Assembly: GCA_038380795.1 (NCBI GenBank) | Contig: CM076260.1 | Coordinates: forward strand, 34,010,634 to 34,074,633 | DNA length: 64,000 nucleotides | Direction of reading: 5' to 3' | Source: Pyrocephalus nanus | Taxonomy: Eukaryota; Chordata; Aves; Passeriformes; Tyrannidae | In this document: positions 28,235 to 39,226 of the stretch, one piece after another | Numbering within the stretch: the first letter of the stretch is position 1 | Layout of the letters: every line of letters begins with the position of its first letter | Notes under the pieces: generated by a model | Databases searched by the model: none | Seen by the model: the letters and a program-made list of their open reading frames with translations, nothing else | What the model was told of the DNA's origin: nothing | Translations under genes and position numbers: made by a program

Positions 28235-29736
28235 TAAATGTCTTTTTAGAGTTGTGAATTGCATAGGATGTGGTAAATTGTCTAGTCAGTGTTTGTCTAC
28301 ATGTGGTCTGAACATTTTTTATGAAGATCTTGGGTTTAAATACATATATTTTTCATCTAAAGATTAAAATCCCAAGAGTTGTGATGCCAGTAGCAAATTA
28401 CAGGGCGTTTTCTTCGTCTACAAGATCACTAGCTTTTGCCATTGGCTTTGGGTACTGATTTACCCATAAATATGAAATGGAACAGTCACTCTACCAGAAA
28501 CATATATTGTGTTTTCAGTACAGCTGAGGACATAGTTCGAAGAGAAACACACATAAGCACACTTTCTCTGTTCCCACTGCAATAAATGCATCTAACTTTA
28601 AAACTACAGGGTGCTTTGTCCAAGGGTGTCTCAGGAATTAAATACTTTTCTGTAGTAACAGAAACATCAGGACCATTCAGTGGTCTTTCATTTTTATTTT
28701 TAATTTTACTCCTAAAAATACTCTTTTTCTGAAATTATAGAATGGATTTTATTACTTCACACTTTCCTAGGTAAAAGAAATGACCATGTAGAGGCAACTT
28801 GCCTTTATTCATATATTGCTAGTCTTCTAAAGTGGCTCCTACCAAATTGCATAAGTACTTCTCATGTCCCACTAACTTAATTGGGGAAAGGTCATATTTG
28901 TCTGCCTGAAGAAACCCAGTCTTTCCAGAGATGTGTAGAAACCCAGAGTTTAAAATATTCCTTGGATGGGTGAGGTTGTTCAGGCAGCTTTAGGCAGATG
29001 CACATAATTCAAAACATTTTTAGGGAATTCCTACCAAACGACCATCACTCTTAGGGCAGAATATGTCCTAAGACTATTTTTAGTATTTTATCTCCCTTTA
29101 CTGTCTGGTAAACTTTTAGATTTTTATAGTTATAAAGGCAACGCAGAAAATTGTTACCAATCTCAAAACAAGCCAAGTCAGTACAGAAGAAACTGCACAG
29201 ACATTTCAGCAAGCTGGCTAATTCCCCCTGCTTTCAAACAACTATGACTTAAACCTGTTAAGCTGATACCTAGTGCTTTTAAATATTGTACTCAGTGTGG
29301 GCTCTTATCCTGCAACATAGTATAACATGCCTGCAATAGAAGTTACAACATCTTAAACACTATGCAGGACTTTGGTTTGTATTAACATCACAATTAGCCT
29401 TCATTAACAGCCTTCATTGATAGATCTTCTGGCTTGAAGCCTGCTGCTTTGGAACAGATTAACCTGACTGACTTGATTAGTCAAACCAACAAATGATTTG
29501 TGTATGTAGTGTCCTCTTTTTAGAAGTGGGATTTCTTTCCTTTTTTCTTGCATCAATATAATTATTTTGCGTAGATAAAATGCTCCAGGCTTACTGAAGA
29601 ATACCAGTAATCACCACAGGGCTTTGAACTCCCAATAATCCAAGCATTAATGCAGTCCTAAATTGCTTAGCAAGGTATTTCTATACATGGTTTAGACACT
29701 CTCCCATACTGTGAATACTTTTAATAGATTTTTAAG

Positions 29737-29769
29737 AAAAAAAAAAAAAAGAAAAAAGAAAAAAAAAAA
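29737..29769. repeat. A-rich simple repeat
   Basis: Three A blocks are separated by single G residues. It follows TTTTTAAG without a polyadenylation signal and is listed as low-complexity sequence. Confidence 0.85.
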
Positions 29770-31803
29770 GATGGATTTTTTTTGGTTTTTCTCAAAACTT
29801 AACAAGAAGTGAAATTTTTCCATTGAGGCCTTTCCACCCAAATTTTGCTATGTTCTTTGGGACCCTTTTATGACTTGACTAAAGAGTAAATGGGTTCCCT
29901 GGTGGGAATGAATCCAGAGACTGAGCATTTCCACAACAGGCAATGGCTAATTCAGCCATGACTTAAAACAGCCAGTGCCATCTTCTGCTGCACACATGCA
30001 CTACTCCAGGCTTAGGAAAAGTGTGGACATAGGAAAACAAATTGCACTCAGATGCAAAGAGTACCCATGGCAAGCTGAGGTAAAGACTTTATTCAGAGAA
30101 AATTTCTCCGAAGTCGTGTAAAAAACACACACAGGTGGCAAGCACTGGGAATGCTGGGTCAAATGCAGGAGTTTTGGAGAGCACACTCTCACTTTGGAAG
30201 ATCAGAGGAAAGCAAAGGCAGCCCTAACATCCATAGGAGGCCAGTGCAAGAACACCTGTGAGGGAAACTAGAGGGCTTTCGCTCTGAGGAGTGCTGTGTT
30301 GAACCACCACTGAGTTAAACTGGGAGCTCACAGAAATAAAAGGTTGGAAACGGAGCTCTCTTACAATCTCTGTGTGCCCTCCTACAGACCTTGCCTCCTC
30401 TCTTTGGATTGGTTCATTCTCACGTCCCAAAATATCTCCATACATTAGAGCATAAACAATGAAAGTGAATGGATAATAGACCCAGGTGGGTGACCAGTTA
30501 TAAAACTGAAAAAATCAGTCCAAAGAGACTGAGTAGATCTGCTTGCTACTGAGACCCAAGTATTAGCAAAACAAACACCATGATATATGAAAATAAATTA
30601 CTTTGAAATAAATACAAGACTACACAGTGCGTTCCTTACAATTAATTTCCTGTATTTCTGAATATACTGAATAACACCAAACTATGTGCCTAAGCATTAT
30701 CCCATCAAGACCAGTTGTGAGATACAGGAGGAGAAATACAGAACAAAATACAACTAATGGAAAGTTTATCCTTGAGAAACATACTGACATTTTTCACAGT
30801 ATTCAATTAAACTGTAGCAAATATGTACCACACTCACCACTGTCAACTGCAAGAAGGGTGTCAGCACCTTCCAGTGATAAGTATTTGTCTCTATTTACCC
30901 ACAAACATAACCCTAAAAAATTGTTGCTATTGACTACAGTGTCATGACAGATGGAGTCAGGGACTTTTGATTGAACAGCACTCAGCTCTCAAATAGTGAT
31001 GATTGCACTCAGAACCTGCTGGCATTTTTTTCAACCTCTTCAAGTATGCATCTTTTTACAACTATCATTCACTTTCTACTTTCACAAACAAAACATAACT
31101 AACAAGTGGAAATTAATAGATGGAGATATAGAGAATTTGTAAACTGCAAAGGCACAGTTACAACAAGCAAGAACATTCCAACTATTACTAAATGTTTCCT
31201 TGCTTCTTAAAATGGAGGAAGACAAAAGGACAGGTGAGAGGAAACTCAGATACAATTAAACATACAAAGCAGATGAAACTCAGTTCTGTGTTGCTGCTGC
31301 TGCTCCACTGCTGCCATGACTCACTGCAGTGTCCTTGTTCTGCAAGGACCACAGCTGAGAATGAGCTGTTATGTTCCATGTCCTTGTGCTAAACCCATGA
31401 ACAGGAAGACCAAGGCACAGAGAAAAACTTAGTTATCCTTGGGTTCATTCTGATAAGTCGTTATTTTGTGCCAATTTTTTTTCAGTTGCTTTGTCATTTT
31501 ATCAGGAATTTAATAACCTCAAAGTGAAAACAAAAATATTACTTTAATGTGCACATGAAACCCTCATAAATCCATACCTCATGGCTGTTGCAACGTGTCA
31601 TGTTTACCCCGATGACTTTTTGAGTCTTGCTGGAATTAGACTAAATATGAAATTAGTTCATTCTTTACAGACATTTAATATGAGAACTGGCTAAGGACTG
31701 GACCAGAACAGATTCTTCTGAATCATTAATACTGCCAACACTTACTTAGACTTTGCTTGAAACAGCAAATTATCCTCTTGCTGCTATTAGATTCAGTTAT
31801 ATC

Positions 31804-31866
31804 AATGTATATTTAACTACTTTATGCTTAACACACTGACAATGTATATTTAACTGCTTTATTGCT
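31804..31866. repeat. Spaced direct duplication, period 37
   Basis: AATGTATATTTAACTACTTT at 31804 is repeated with one change at 31841 (ACTGC in place of ACTAC), each followed by ATGCT or ATTGCT. The two copies are separated by a short unrelated spacer. This is a local duplication with no coding meaning. Confidence 0.85.
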
Positions 31867-33063
31867 GCCCACTCTACCAAGTATATAGGGCAAACTACTG
31901 TGAGCTTACTGTGCCTCTGCTGGCTTAAAGGAATGGCATTGTATTCATTGCCATGCATTTAGGAAGACTACAGAAGTCTACTCTGTGTCACACCATCTCC
32001 GGTTCAAGGTACCCTACAGACTGAAGCAGCAGGCAGTGATGGAAGGCCCTGAGAGAATTATCTACTTTTGAAATACAGGAAAGTTACAGAGCAGCAAAGT
32101 CAGACCAAGTGCTCCAAGTCTTGGTGAGCTATTTATAGACAGAGGTATCAAAGGTTGTCCCAGCACAAGCAGTGATATAAGAAGGACAGCTTTGCCCTGT
32201 GGTTAGAAAAACAGGACTGAGCTTTGCTGGGAAGGATTACAAGAACAAAAAGGCACACCTTCACTCATTTCATTTTTGCTGCAGGAACAGATAGAATAAG
32301 AAATTATAATATGTGCCTGCACCTTCCTGAACAGATTGAGAACACAGAGAGGATGAACAGGGAAGACATCATTTTAGAGTTATTTTTTCTAAAAATCTGC
32401 AAAGATTGACACCTTGCAAAATCATTTTCCATAAAACTTGAAGGATTGCAAAAATGCCTCTGTTCCTTGTTGCCCATTCCTCATCTTCTAAACCTCACTG
32501 TCATTATGCTGACAGCTGGACTAACAAAATCAGAGGCAGAGTGAAAGCAAAGTTTACTTTAGAGCTGGAAGGTTACATGTCAAATCTGAACTTCCAGGTG
32601 ACAGTTAAGTACACTCTCAAACCTACTACTTGGAGCACACTTGGAACATTCCTCAGAAACATTAATCCAAATAAATGCTCAGAAATCCTCCAGAATGAGA
32701 GTTCAGCTGCCAAACAGTTAAAAAAAGTGATACCTACTCCAAATAAAACCAGTGTTGCAAGTTAAATCAAATGTCTTTTTATCCTTCTCCAGCAGCTTTG
32801 GAAAATAACCCCTCTGTTAAAATGCAATATTAATTGCTGCTTCCAAATGGAAAGTCCATTCCAGTCACCCAAAGAAAATTAATTATTTTTCTTTTTATAT
32901 GGCATTCCCTAAATTGTATTTTAAATTTGTGCTGTTATCCAAATTGTCTCTCCATTTCTAAGAGGCAAAAAATAGTGAGCAAAAGCCTTCCAGATGAAAC
33001 TTCGTCAGTTCAAGAAGAAGAAAATAATATTCTCATCAATCTGACACTAAAGTAAATGTTTCC

Positions 33064-33495
33064 TTTTTTTTTTTTTTTTTTTTTTTGCAACAGAATTGGT
33101 TACTCAGGTCCAGATTTATTTCAAGCATTTTGTTGTTGTTGTTCTGTACTTTTGAATAAAATTTCTTTATTTACAGCTTAGCGCGGTACACATCTCGCAT
33201 TTAAACTTCATCTTGGTGATTTCCTATTACCTCCCCAACTGGGTACATCCTTCCATAGGGGTGTGGGATGCCATACAGGTGCTGTATGCCATCACTAATG
33301 ACAATATAACTGTAGCAACACTAGCAATTTTTCTCTCCTTGGATTTCTAGCAAAGTCGGCACCTTCAGTTTTGGAAACTTCTCCCAACCCACTTTAGAAA
33401 TAGGAAAAAATAAGTACATACAAAAAAAGGATAGCAAAAAATAATAAGGCAAATTAAAAAGTCCATGATATGAAGAACTTAGATCACTTCTTGTT
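33064..33495 (-). pseudogene. Candidate 5'-truncated processed retrocopy of an unidentified transcript
   Basis: Reading the minus strand, the segment ends in an uninterrupted A23 tail (T23 at 33064-33086). An AATAAA signal lies 28 bases before the tail (complement TTTATT at 33115-33120) and a second one at 33166-33171. The left flank AGTAAATGTTTCC (33051-33063) abuts the tail. A near-match, AGTAATGTTTGCC (33496-33508), abuts the other end; this is what a decayed target-site duplication would look like. The body keeps several CpG sites near 33180-33200, unlike its surroundings. I cannot name the source gene. The minus-strand frames contain stops, so what remains may be mostly 3' untranslated sequence. 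An alternative is the true last exon of a minus-strand gene, but a genomic A23 at the cleavage position favours a retrocopy. Confidence 0.4.
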
Positions 33496-33904
33496 AGTAA
33501 TGTTTGCCATCAATGAGAGCCTAAAAAAATATTCCTTTTTGGTATTGGGAATTATTGAAAATATATGTATAATATGAACTGTCTGTTAAATGAAAACTAT
33601 TAAAATAGTTTTCCATGGCCAGAATTTCCTTTCCATCTTACGCTGGTGTAAGACCAAGTAGGAGGTGGGGAGTGAGGAACAAGCTTAAAAATGTGATCAG
33701 GAACAACACAAAATAACAGAGCTTCACTAGGAACAACAGAACTGTCCCAGTGTACTCTATCTAAAGAACTGGCCAGAAAAGAGACAGAAGATAAAATAGT
33801 AATACTTTATCAGAAACATTTGGTTTGATTCTAATCTCTGAGTAACAAAGAAGCAGGGCTTCAGCACGTGTAATGGTTCCTCAGCAGGCAGCCATTGGAG
33901 ACAA
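33496..33904. other. Unique non-coding spacer with one short palindrome
   Basis: No gene recognised between the candidate retrocopy and the ERVL fragment. It contains a 22-bp palindrome at 33592-33613 (10-bp arms, 2-base spacer) and otherwise plain AT-rich sequence. Confidence 0.6.
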
Positions 33905-34365
33905 TGAATGCCTGCCTTTCTGCTGTTAGCAGCCCATGAGGGTGTTCAAACTGCCTCAGAAGTTGTTGGAACAGAAACATGTCTCCTCTTGGCACCACGT
34001 TTGCCTGTGCTGCCCTGGATATTCAAAGGGAACATCCCCTCAACATATCATGCAACCTGGGATACATGGAGTAAGTGGATAGATTTGATCACAATCCCAA
34101 TTTCCCATGAATCCTGGAAGAGATTCTGGACTGGCCAGAGATTTTGGAGCATTGCCTGAAGAGGTGACTTGTGCCCAAGAAGCACCACCATACAATGAGT
34201 TACCAGAAAATGAAAGAGGCTATGCTCTATTTACTGATGGAAGTTGTCCTGTGATAGGAAACCATCACAGGTGGAAAGCTGCTGTGTGCAGTCCCACACA
34301 AAGGGTCATTAACACCATCTTAGCCAGACCCAATACATCAGCAAAGCTTCATGAGACACTATAAA
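33905..34365 (+). mobile_element. ERVL-type endogenous retrovirus pol fragment (RT-RNase H linker and RNase H start)
   Basis: Two overlapping plus-strand frames (33908-34159 and 34107-34364), offset by a frameshift, together look like the end of reverse transcriptase and the beginning of RNase H of an ERVL-class (class III) retrovirus. In the first frame, I-P-S-T-Y-H-A-T and T-W-S-K-W resemble the ERVL linker. In the second, L-F-T-D-G-S carries the first catalytic aspartate of RNase H, followed by R-W-K-A-A-V-C-S-P-T. The remaining RNase H acidic residues, integrase and both LTRs are absent, so this is a short internal relic. It is broken by the frameshift and by stops and cannot make a product. 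No gag or LTR sequence was recognised within several kilobases. The class assignment rests on motif resemblance only. Confidence 0.72.
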
Positions 34366-35933
34366 AAAGGTTATTTTTGCTCCTCAGAAACCTTCAAATC
34401 ACTTTCATCTGTTTCATTTTACAACACATAAATGTGTGTTCAAGATTCACAGAAACAAAATGAACTGTTTCAGAGGCAAGAGAGACACAGGGGTAAGGGG
34501 AGAGTGGGACCAGGTGTTGACCAACAGACATCTAAGGCAAGATGGGGGAGGTAATTCAAAGTCATGCTGATAGAGACTTGTGTCAGAGAAAAACAAGCAG
34601 ATGATTTCCCCTCCATTTTTCTAATATTTTTAAAAAATATTTTCTGCTTTTCCTGCTGAAAAGCACAAGGCAAAAACTGAATGGAGAAATAAACAAAGAA
34701 AAAAGCTTTGAAAGTTTCTACAAACAGAGATTAAGAGCAGAAATAATTTCAAAATATATTAGAACAAAAACCTATTGCTCCATCATCAGGAAACAAAGTT
34801 AGGTTTATCTCTGTATTTCAGGGAAATCAAGCTACCAGAGGTCAAGGAGGTTGCTTAAGGGGTGAGGGAGCATTTTACAAATTCATCCTCTAATTTGGAG
34901 CCAAGATCAATGATTTAAACTTTATTGCTCATCTTGAAACTGAACACACAATGAGCATAGGTGGAACCATCCCAACTAACAATTACCCAGAGCTAGGCAA
35001 ACAAGAACTGCAGAAGTAACTATAGCTGTAAGTGAATTCAAATTTTCAAAACATGACATCAGCCCTGTGTGTTTGCTAGCCACTGTTCACTTCTGATGGT
35101 GATAACTTGTTAAGCCACAATACTTAGCCACATGCCTAGCATCTAGATGTACCAGGAAATTGCAGCTGCCACAAGTTGTCCTACCACTAAGAAGTCTCAG
35201 CTGAAGCCAAGACATTAACACTAAGTTCTCCAATACTTTAGAACCCAAGCCTCTATGCCACAGACAAAACCAAATAAAAGATGACCTGGCTACTGCTGTA
35301 TCTATGAAGTTTAGTTCTTATTTACCAAGGAACATATCCAACTTCAGCCTTGAAAATATGTCAGTGAAGGATGTTCTTTGCAGAGCTAAATGGTCCTGTA
35401 GAAAAATGAAAGGGAAGAAAAAAAACATACTGACTGCATTTCAGGAGCTCTGATGAAATCTTCCCTGCTACAGAGTGAATCCCATTTCTATGGTTCATTG
35501 TTTGTTTTTTTTTAGCCCAGATTTAATGCAGCCCACACAAACTGGTGTCATCTTAGTGCTTATTACTGTAAAATATCGACCTCAGGATGCTAAATCATGA
35601 CGTTTGTAGAAAAGGTTACAATATGCTGTATGTAAAGGAATCCCACACCCAGTCAAGTTTCCAGTATAGATATTTAGTTTGAAGAGAAATTGAGGGCTAT
35701 GTTCCAGAGCACTGAACTTAGATCTTTCCTATCCAAAGAGAAATATTGATGCCAAATACAATGCGATTTTATCTCTTAAGGCAGAAAATAGGCACTTGCT
35801 GGGGGTTGAAAAGGAATGTTTTACAGTAAAATCCCTAAATTATCAACTTACAACAAAAAAATGGAAAGAGGCTGAAGTGAAGCTGGGGAGATTGGAACTA
35901 GCAGGTTCCTAAATGGGCTTGTTAGAAGTGTAC
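34366..35933. other. Unique AT-rich non-coding stretch
   Basis: No gene, LTR or CR1 sequence recognised. In particular, nothing downstream of the ERVL fragment continues RNase H or integrase. The stretch holds only short, chance-length open frames. Confidence 0.6.
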
Positions 35934-36005
35934 CACAGAATGATTGATGTTGTGGGAAGGACCTCTGGAGACCATTTTCACTTTGACTAAGCACACAGTC
36001 AACTT
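35934..36005 (-). mobile_element. CR1 LINE, short 3'-tail fragment
   Basis: CACAGAATGATTGATGTTG is followed by 'aaggacctctggagaccat', a match to the reverse complement of a common CR1 3' tail type. Only about 70 bp are recognisable before the sequence becomes unique. The octamer-like start gives minus-strand orientation. At this length the assignment is tentative. Confidence 0.5.
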
Positions 36006-37473
36006 CCAAGATTTTATTTTTTACAAACAAAATGCCTTGAGAGGGAGAACAAATTGCAGCGATGCTACTATCAAAGCATTCTGAGGCTATGGCAACAGCA
36101 AGTTAAAAGAAGCCCCACATCCTTCTTTAATCTCACCTTCCTGTATTTTCCCATATCAAGAGAGAGACCAAGGCTGCACTTCTAGGAGTTAAAGTAGCCT
36201 GAGGTGTAAGGTCAGATTTTCCTTTCCTTTCTAACCCTTCTGATAAGACTTCTACTTTTGGAAGTATTTAGTGTCTTTCATTAGTAGAAGCAATAATAAA
36301 AGATTACCTTTAAATTTGTAAAATTGTAGCATGAACTTAGTCCCGATAAATTCTACTTATAATTTTTTCCCTTCAATAAACTCTTACTGATAATGTACTA
36401 CCTGAAACTCAAGACATTATTTCCTTTGTGCCAAACATTTTGAAAATTATACAGGCTTTTGAGATAAATTTGCCCTTTCAAAGCTGAATCAAGACACCAG
36501 AACTATGTGATTTCTTTGAATAGGTCAACAAGAAGTTCAGTATATAGTAGGTAAGAATGACAGATTACAGAGAGAGTCCTGCCTGTGGAGACTTTTGAGG
36601 AATGCTGAAATGACTATCCCACTCTCAGGTAGCACATACATAAGTAGTTAATTCCTCTAAAATAATTCTCTGAAGGATACCAAGTTAGCTTTTAAGCCCT
36701 TCATTCTCCACATTCCTGCAGTTCTCCATGTGCCAAAGGCAATTCTAGGCTGACAGAGTGCTACATGGAATATTGCCATGACAAGGCCGTTGCTGCTGAG
36801 TGGTGGGATTTTTCATAAGGAATTATTAAAGGGCAGTAATAAACACAGTCTAGGAGTATTACTGACATCGATCCTGAGAGACCCTCAAGCCACCTCTTGC
36901 CTCAGCATAAGCTCCAATTAAGTATATTTAAACATTGACCCTGTTAAAGAAAAGTTGCTGTTTTCAGATATAAGACAGTCTGTCAGAGGAGTTAATAGAA
37001 CTGACCATGCCAAAAGGCATTGTGTTGTTCTTCAGTTATAGGGATGCCTTTAGCTCTTTACCATATAAGCAAAAATAACCTGCACTACTAGCTTCCCCCT
37101 TGGAAACTTAGGCACTCTTTTTATGAAGCTCTCAATTCCTCATAGTGTTAGAGGAAAGTATTTGATAGACCGTAATGAAATGATGTGAGAACTACACTAA
37201 TTCTGTCACAATAGCAGAAGACTAATTTCACTAGGGAAAGTCAAAGATGCTTGTGAAAGGAAAGAAACTGCACAGTTCACCTACAGTTGCTAGCAAATGG
37301 AAATGCTGTGAGAACTCACCATGGTATATTTTAAATAAGCTTCTTTAAAACAATGTTAATATAATTTGCATATGAAGCCAACCTAACACTCTCAGAGTCA
37401 CTGGGAAATTAGGCACGAGAGATGAGCTATAACATCTGTAAGAAAGGAAGAACCTTCTTTGTGGTGCTCTTAG

Positions 37474-37504
37474 CTTTTATGTGGGCAATCAGCCCACATA
37501 AAAG
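37474..37504. other. Perfect 13-bp stem, 5-base loop hairpin
   Basis: CTTTTATGTGGGC at 37474-37486 is the exact reverse complement of GCCCACATAAAAG at 37492-37504, separated by AATCA. A 3-bp extension is possible after a small internal loop. It is not followed by a T run, so it does not resemble a Pol III terminator. It could form a cruciform or an RNA hairpin; no transcript evidence is visible. Confidence 0.9.
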
Positions 37505-37659
37505 GGAGGAGATATTAGATCTCATTGTAGGTGTAACAGGGTATGTTACTTTCTTAACTGTGAAACTTTTTTCTGTGCCAGTCTCCTGCCATCAACAACG
37601 AAAGTGCTGCCACTTGTCCCAGGAGGTCAGTGAAGGACAAACAAAATGAAAGTAGCTAT

Positions 37660-38010
37660 GAACAAAAGTCAGGGCCTCAAGGTCACTGCCAGCCCTGCCT
37701 ACCCCTACCCATCCCCAGGGATCCTCACACCCTGCCCATGTCCCATTTCAGGCCCCCAGGACTGTTGATCCCTGTCCCATTAACAGCACTACAAAGCCAG
37801 TCCTCAGCTGCCCACAGCCCTGCCCAACCATGCTGTGCCTGGCCCCATCCCCAGGGAGATACCCAAAGTCGGGGTTGCCACGGAGCCTCCCAGCTGCCCT
37901 GCTTCTCGCCGGGATGGTAGGACAGCTCTGATTAGGACCAGGCAGTTGTTGGAAGCTGTCACCAGCTCTGGGTCATTGACCCAAGCAGGCTTGGTCTCTC
38001 TGAGAGAAAT
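37660..38010. other. GC-rich island, possible unclassified repeat
   Basis: About 350 bp are sharply richer in C and G than the surroundings, with C-rich words such as CCTGCCTACCCCTACCCATC and two 'cccatccccaggga'-like segments (near 37708 and 37847). CpG sites are few, so it is not a CpG-island promoter. Overlapping open frames of 60-96 codons on both strands are the normal result of GC-rich, stop-poor sequence. It may be an unclassified transposable element, an LTR piece or an untranslated exon. I could not assign it. Confidence 0.55.
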
Positions 38011-39149
38011 TACGTAGGAATGCAAAGTTGAAGGGATGTTATAATGCTATATGAGTGAGAAAAAGGGAGTTAAATGGGGAAAATAGGATAAACAATTTAA
38101 CTGCGTCCAGGACCACAGCAATTTGTACCGTTATGAGAATCTTGCCCTAATAGGAAGCTTGGTATTACCAGCCAGAAGATCAGTGATGTGAATTTAACCT
38201 TCTTAAACAGAGGTCAGAGAAGCTGCCAGAGCAGAATAAATAATAAATGTGGGAGAGTTCAATTATACCCATGTAAACTGAAGGAATGTCATTGTGAGAA
38301 AAGATACAGAGGTACAAGTTTTAAATACCGTAAATGACCACTTGTTAAACTTATGACTCAGAAAACCCACAAGTGAAGAAGCAATTTGGCTTAGTCCTGA
38401 GCAGACGATGAGATGTGGTTTGCAATGTTACTTTTGAAGACTTGCTCTGTAATTATGACTACTATATATTCAAATTTAGCAATTGCAAGAATGAAGTAGA
38501 TTCAATTTCAAGGAAAAAGAGAACAACAAAAGAATGAAGAAGCTTGTTAAAAACAAATTAAAAGGAAGGCATAGAAGAATAAAATTCTTGCAGGCAGATT
38601 TGAGATTATTTAAAGACAACTAAACCAGAGTCTCACTGTAAAAATACTTTCCAATCAAAGAGAAATAGAGAAGGACCCACTAAAGTCAGAATGACTGAAC
38701 AACAATAAAGGAAGACATTTAAAGTCAGAAAGATTTCCTTCAAAAAGCAGAAGCCTCATCTGAAGAAGAAGAAAAAAATAGGACAAATTCAGATAAAACT
38801 AATATAAAACCATAAAAGGCAGAAAAAAACAGATTTTGAAGGTTAATTTGAGTAAATAAGAACTTCTTTCCTTCCTGGCAGAAAATTTGTATAGTCTGCA
38901 GAGCTAATAGAACTAAAAAATGTGAAAGTTTTAATAAAAAAACCTAAATTATTATCTTTATCCACATTCATTTAAGAAAAGTTTAGAAAGATTCACAACC
39001 CCTTTATTTATAAGGGTCAATTTTGATGAGCCACCAGAAGGTCAGTAGGGAATATTTATTAACAGATTGACAAAGTAAATGCTGAAGAATCACTTCGGCT
39101 CCATGCATTTAAGACTAAGTGGTATAAAAATCAAACTATGAGACTATTG

Positions 39150-39226
39150 AATTTCTGGTGTAGTGGTAATCTACTGACTAATGCTTCCTCAGGAATGGAA
39201 AATCCCAAGTGTAAGTCCCCCTTTTT
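39150..39226 (+). other. Degenerate tRNA-like / SINE-like segment
   Basis: TGGTGTAGTGG at 39156-39166 matches a tRNA internal promoter A box, with CTGGTGTAGTGGTA closely resembling the D-arm of vertebrate tRNA-Gly or tRNA-Val genes. AGTGTAAGTCCC at 39208-39219 is a weak B-box match (8 of 12 to GGTTCAAATCCC). A T5 run follows at 39222-39226, as in a Pol III terminator. The flanks do not form an acceptor stem and no anticodon arm is evident, so this is not a functional tRNA. A relic of a tRNA-derived SINE or chance resemblance are both possible. Confidence 0.3.

Larger units (their letters stand above)
27331..33063. other. Unique AT-rich non-coding stretch
   Basis: No gene or interspersed repeat recognised. 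Simple features are A-rich runs at 28202-28234 and 29737-29769 and a duplicated 25-base segment at 31804-31866. The longest frames, about 105 codons (28050-28367, +) and 103 codons (32454-32765, +), show no motif; the first contains a lysine run encoded by the A-rich tract. Confidence 0.6.
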
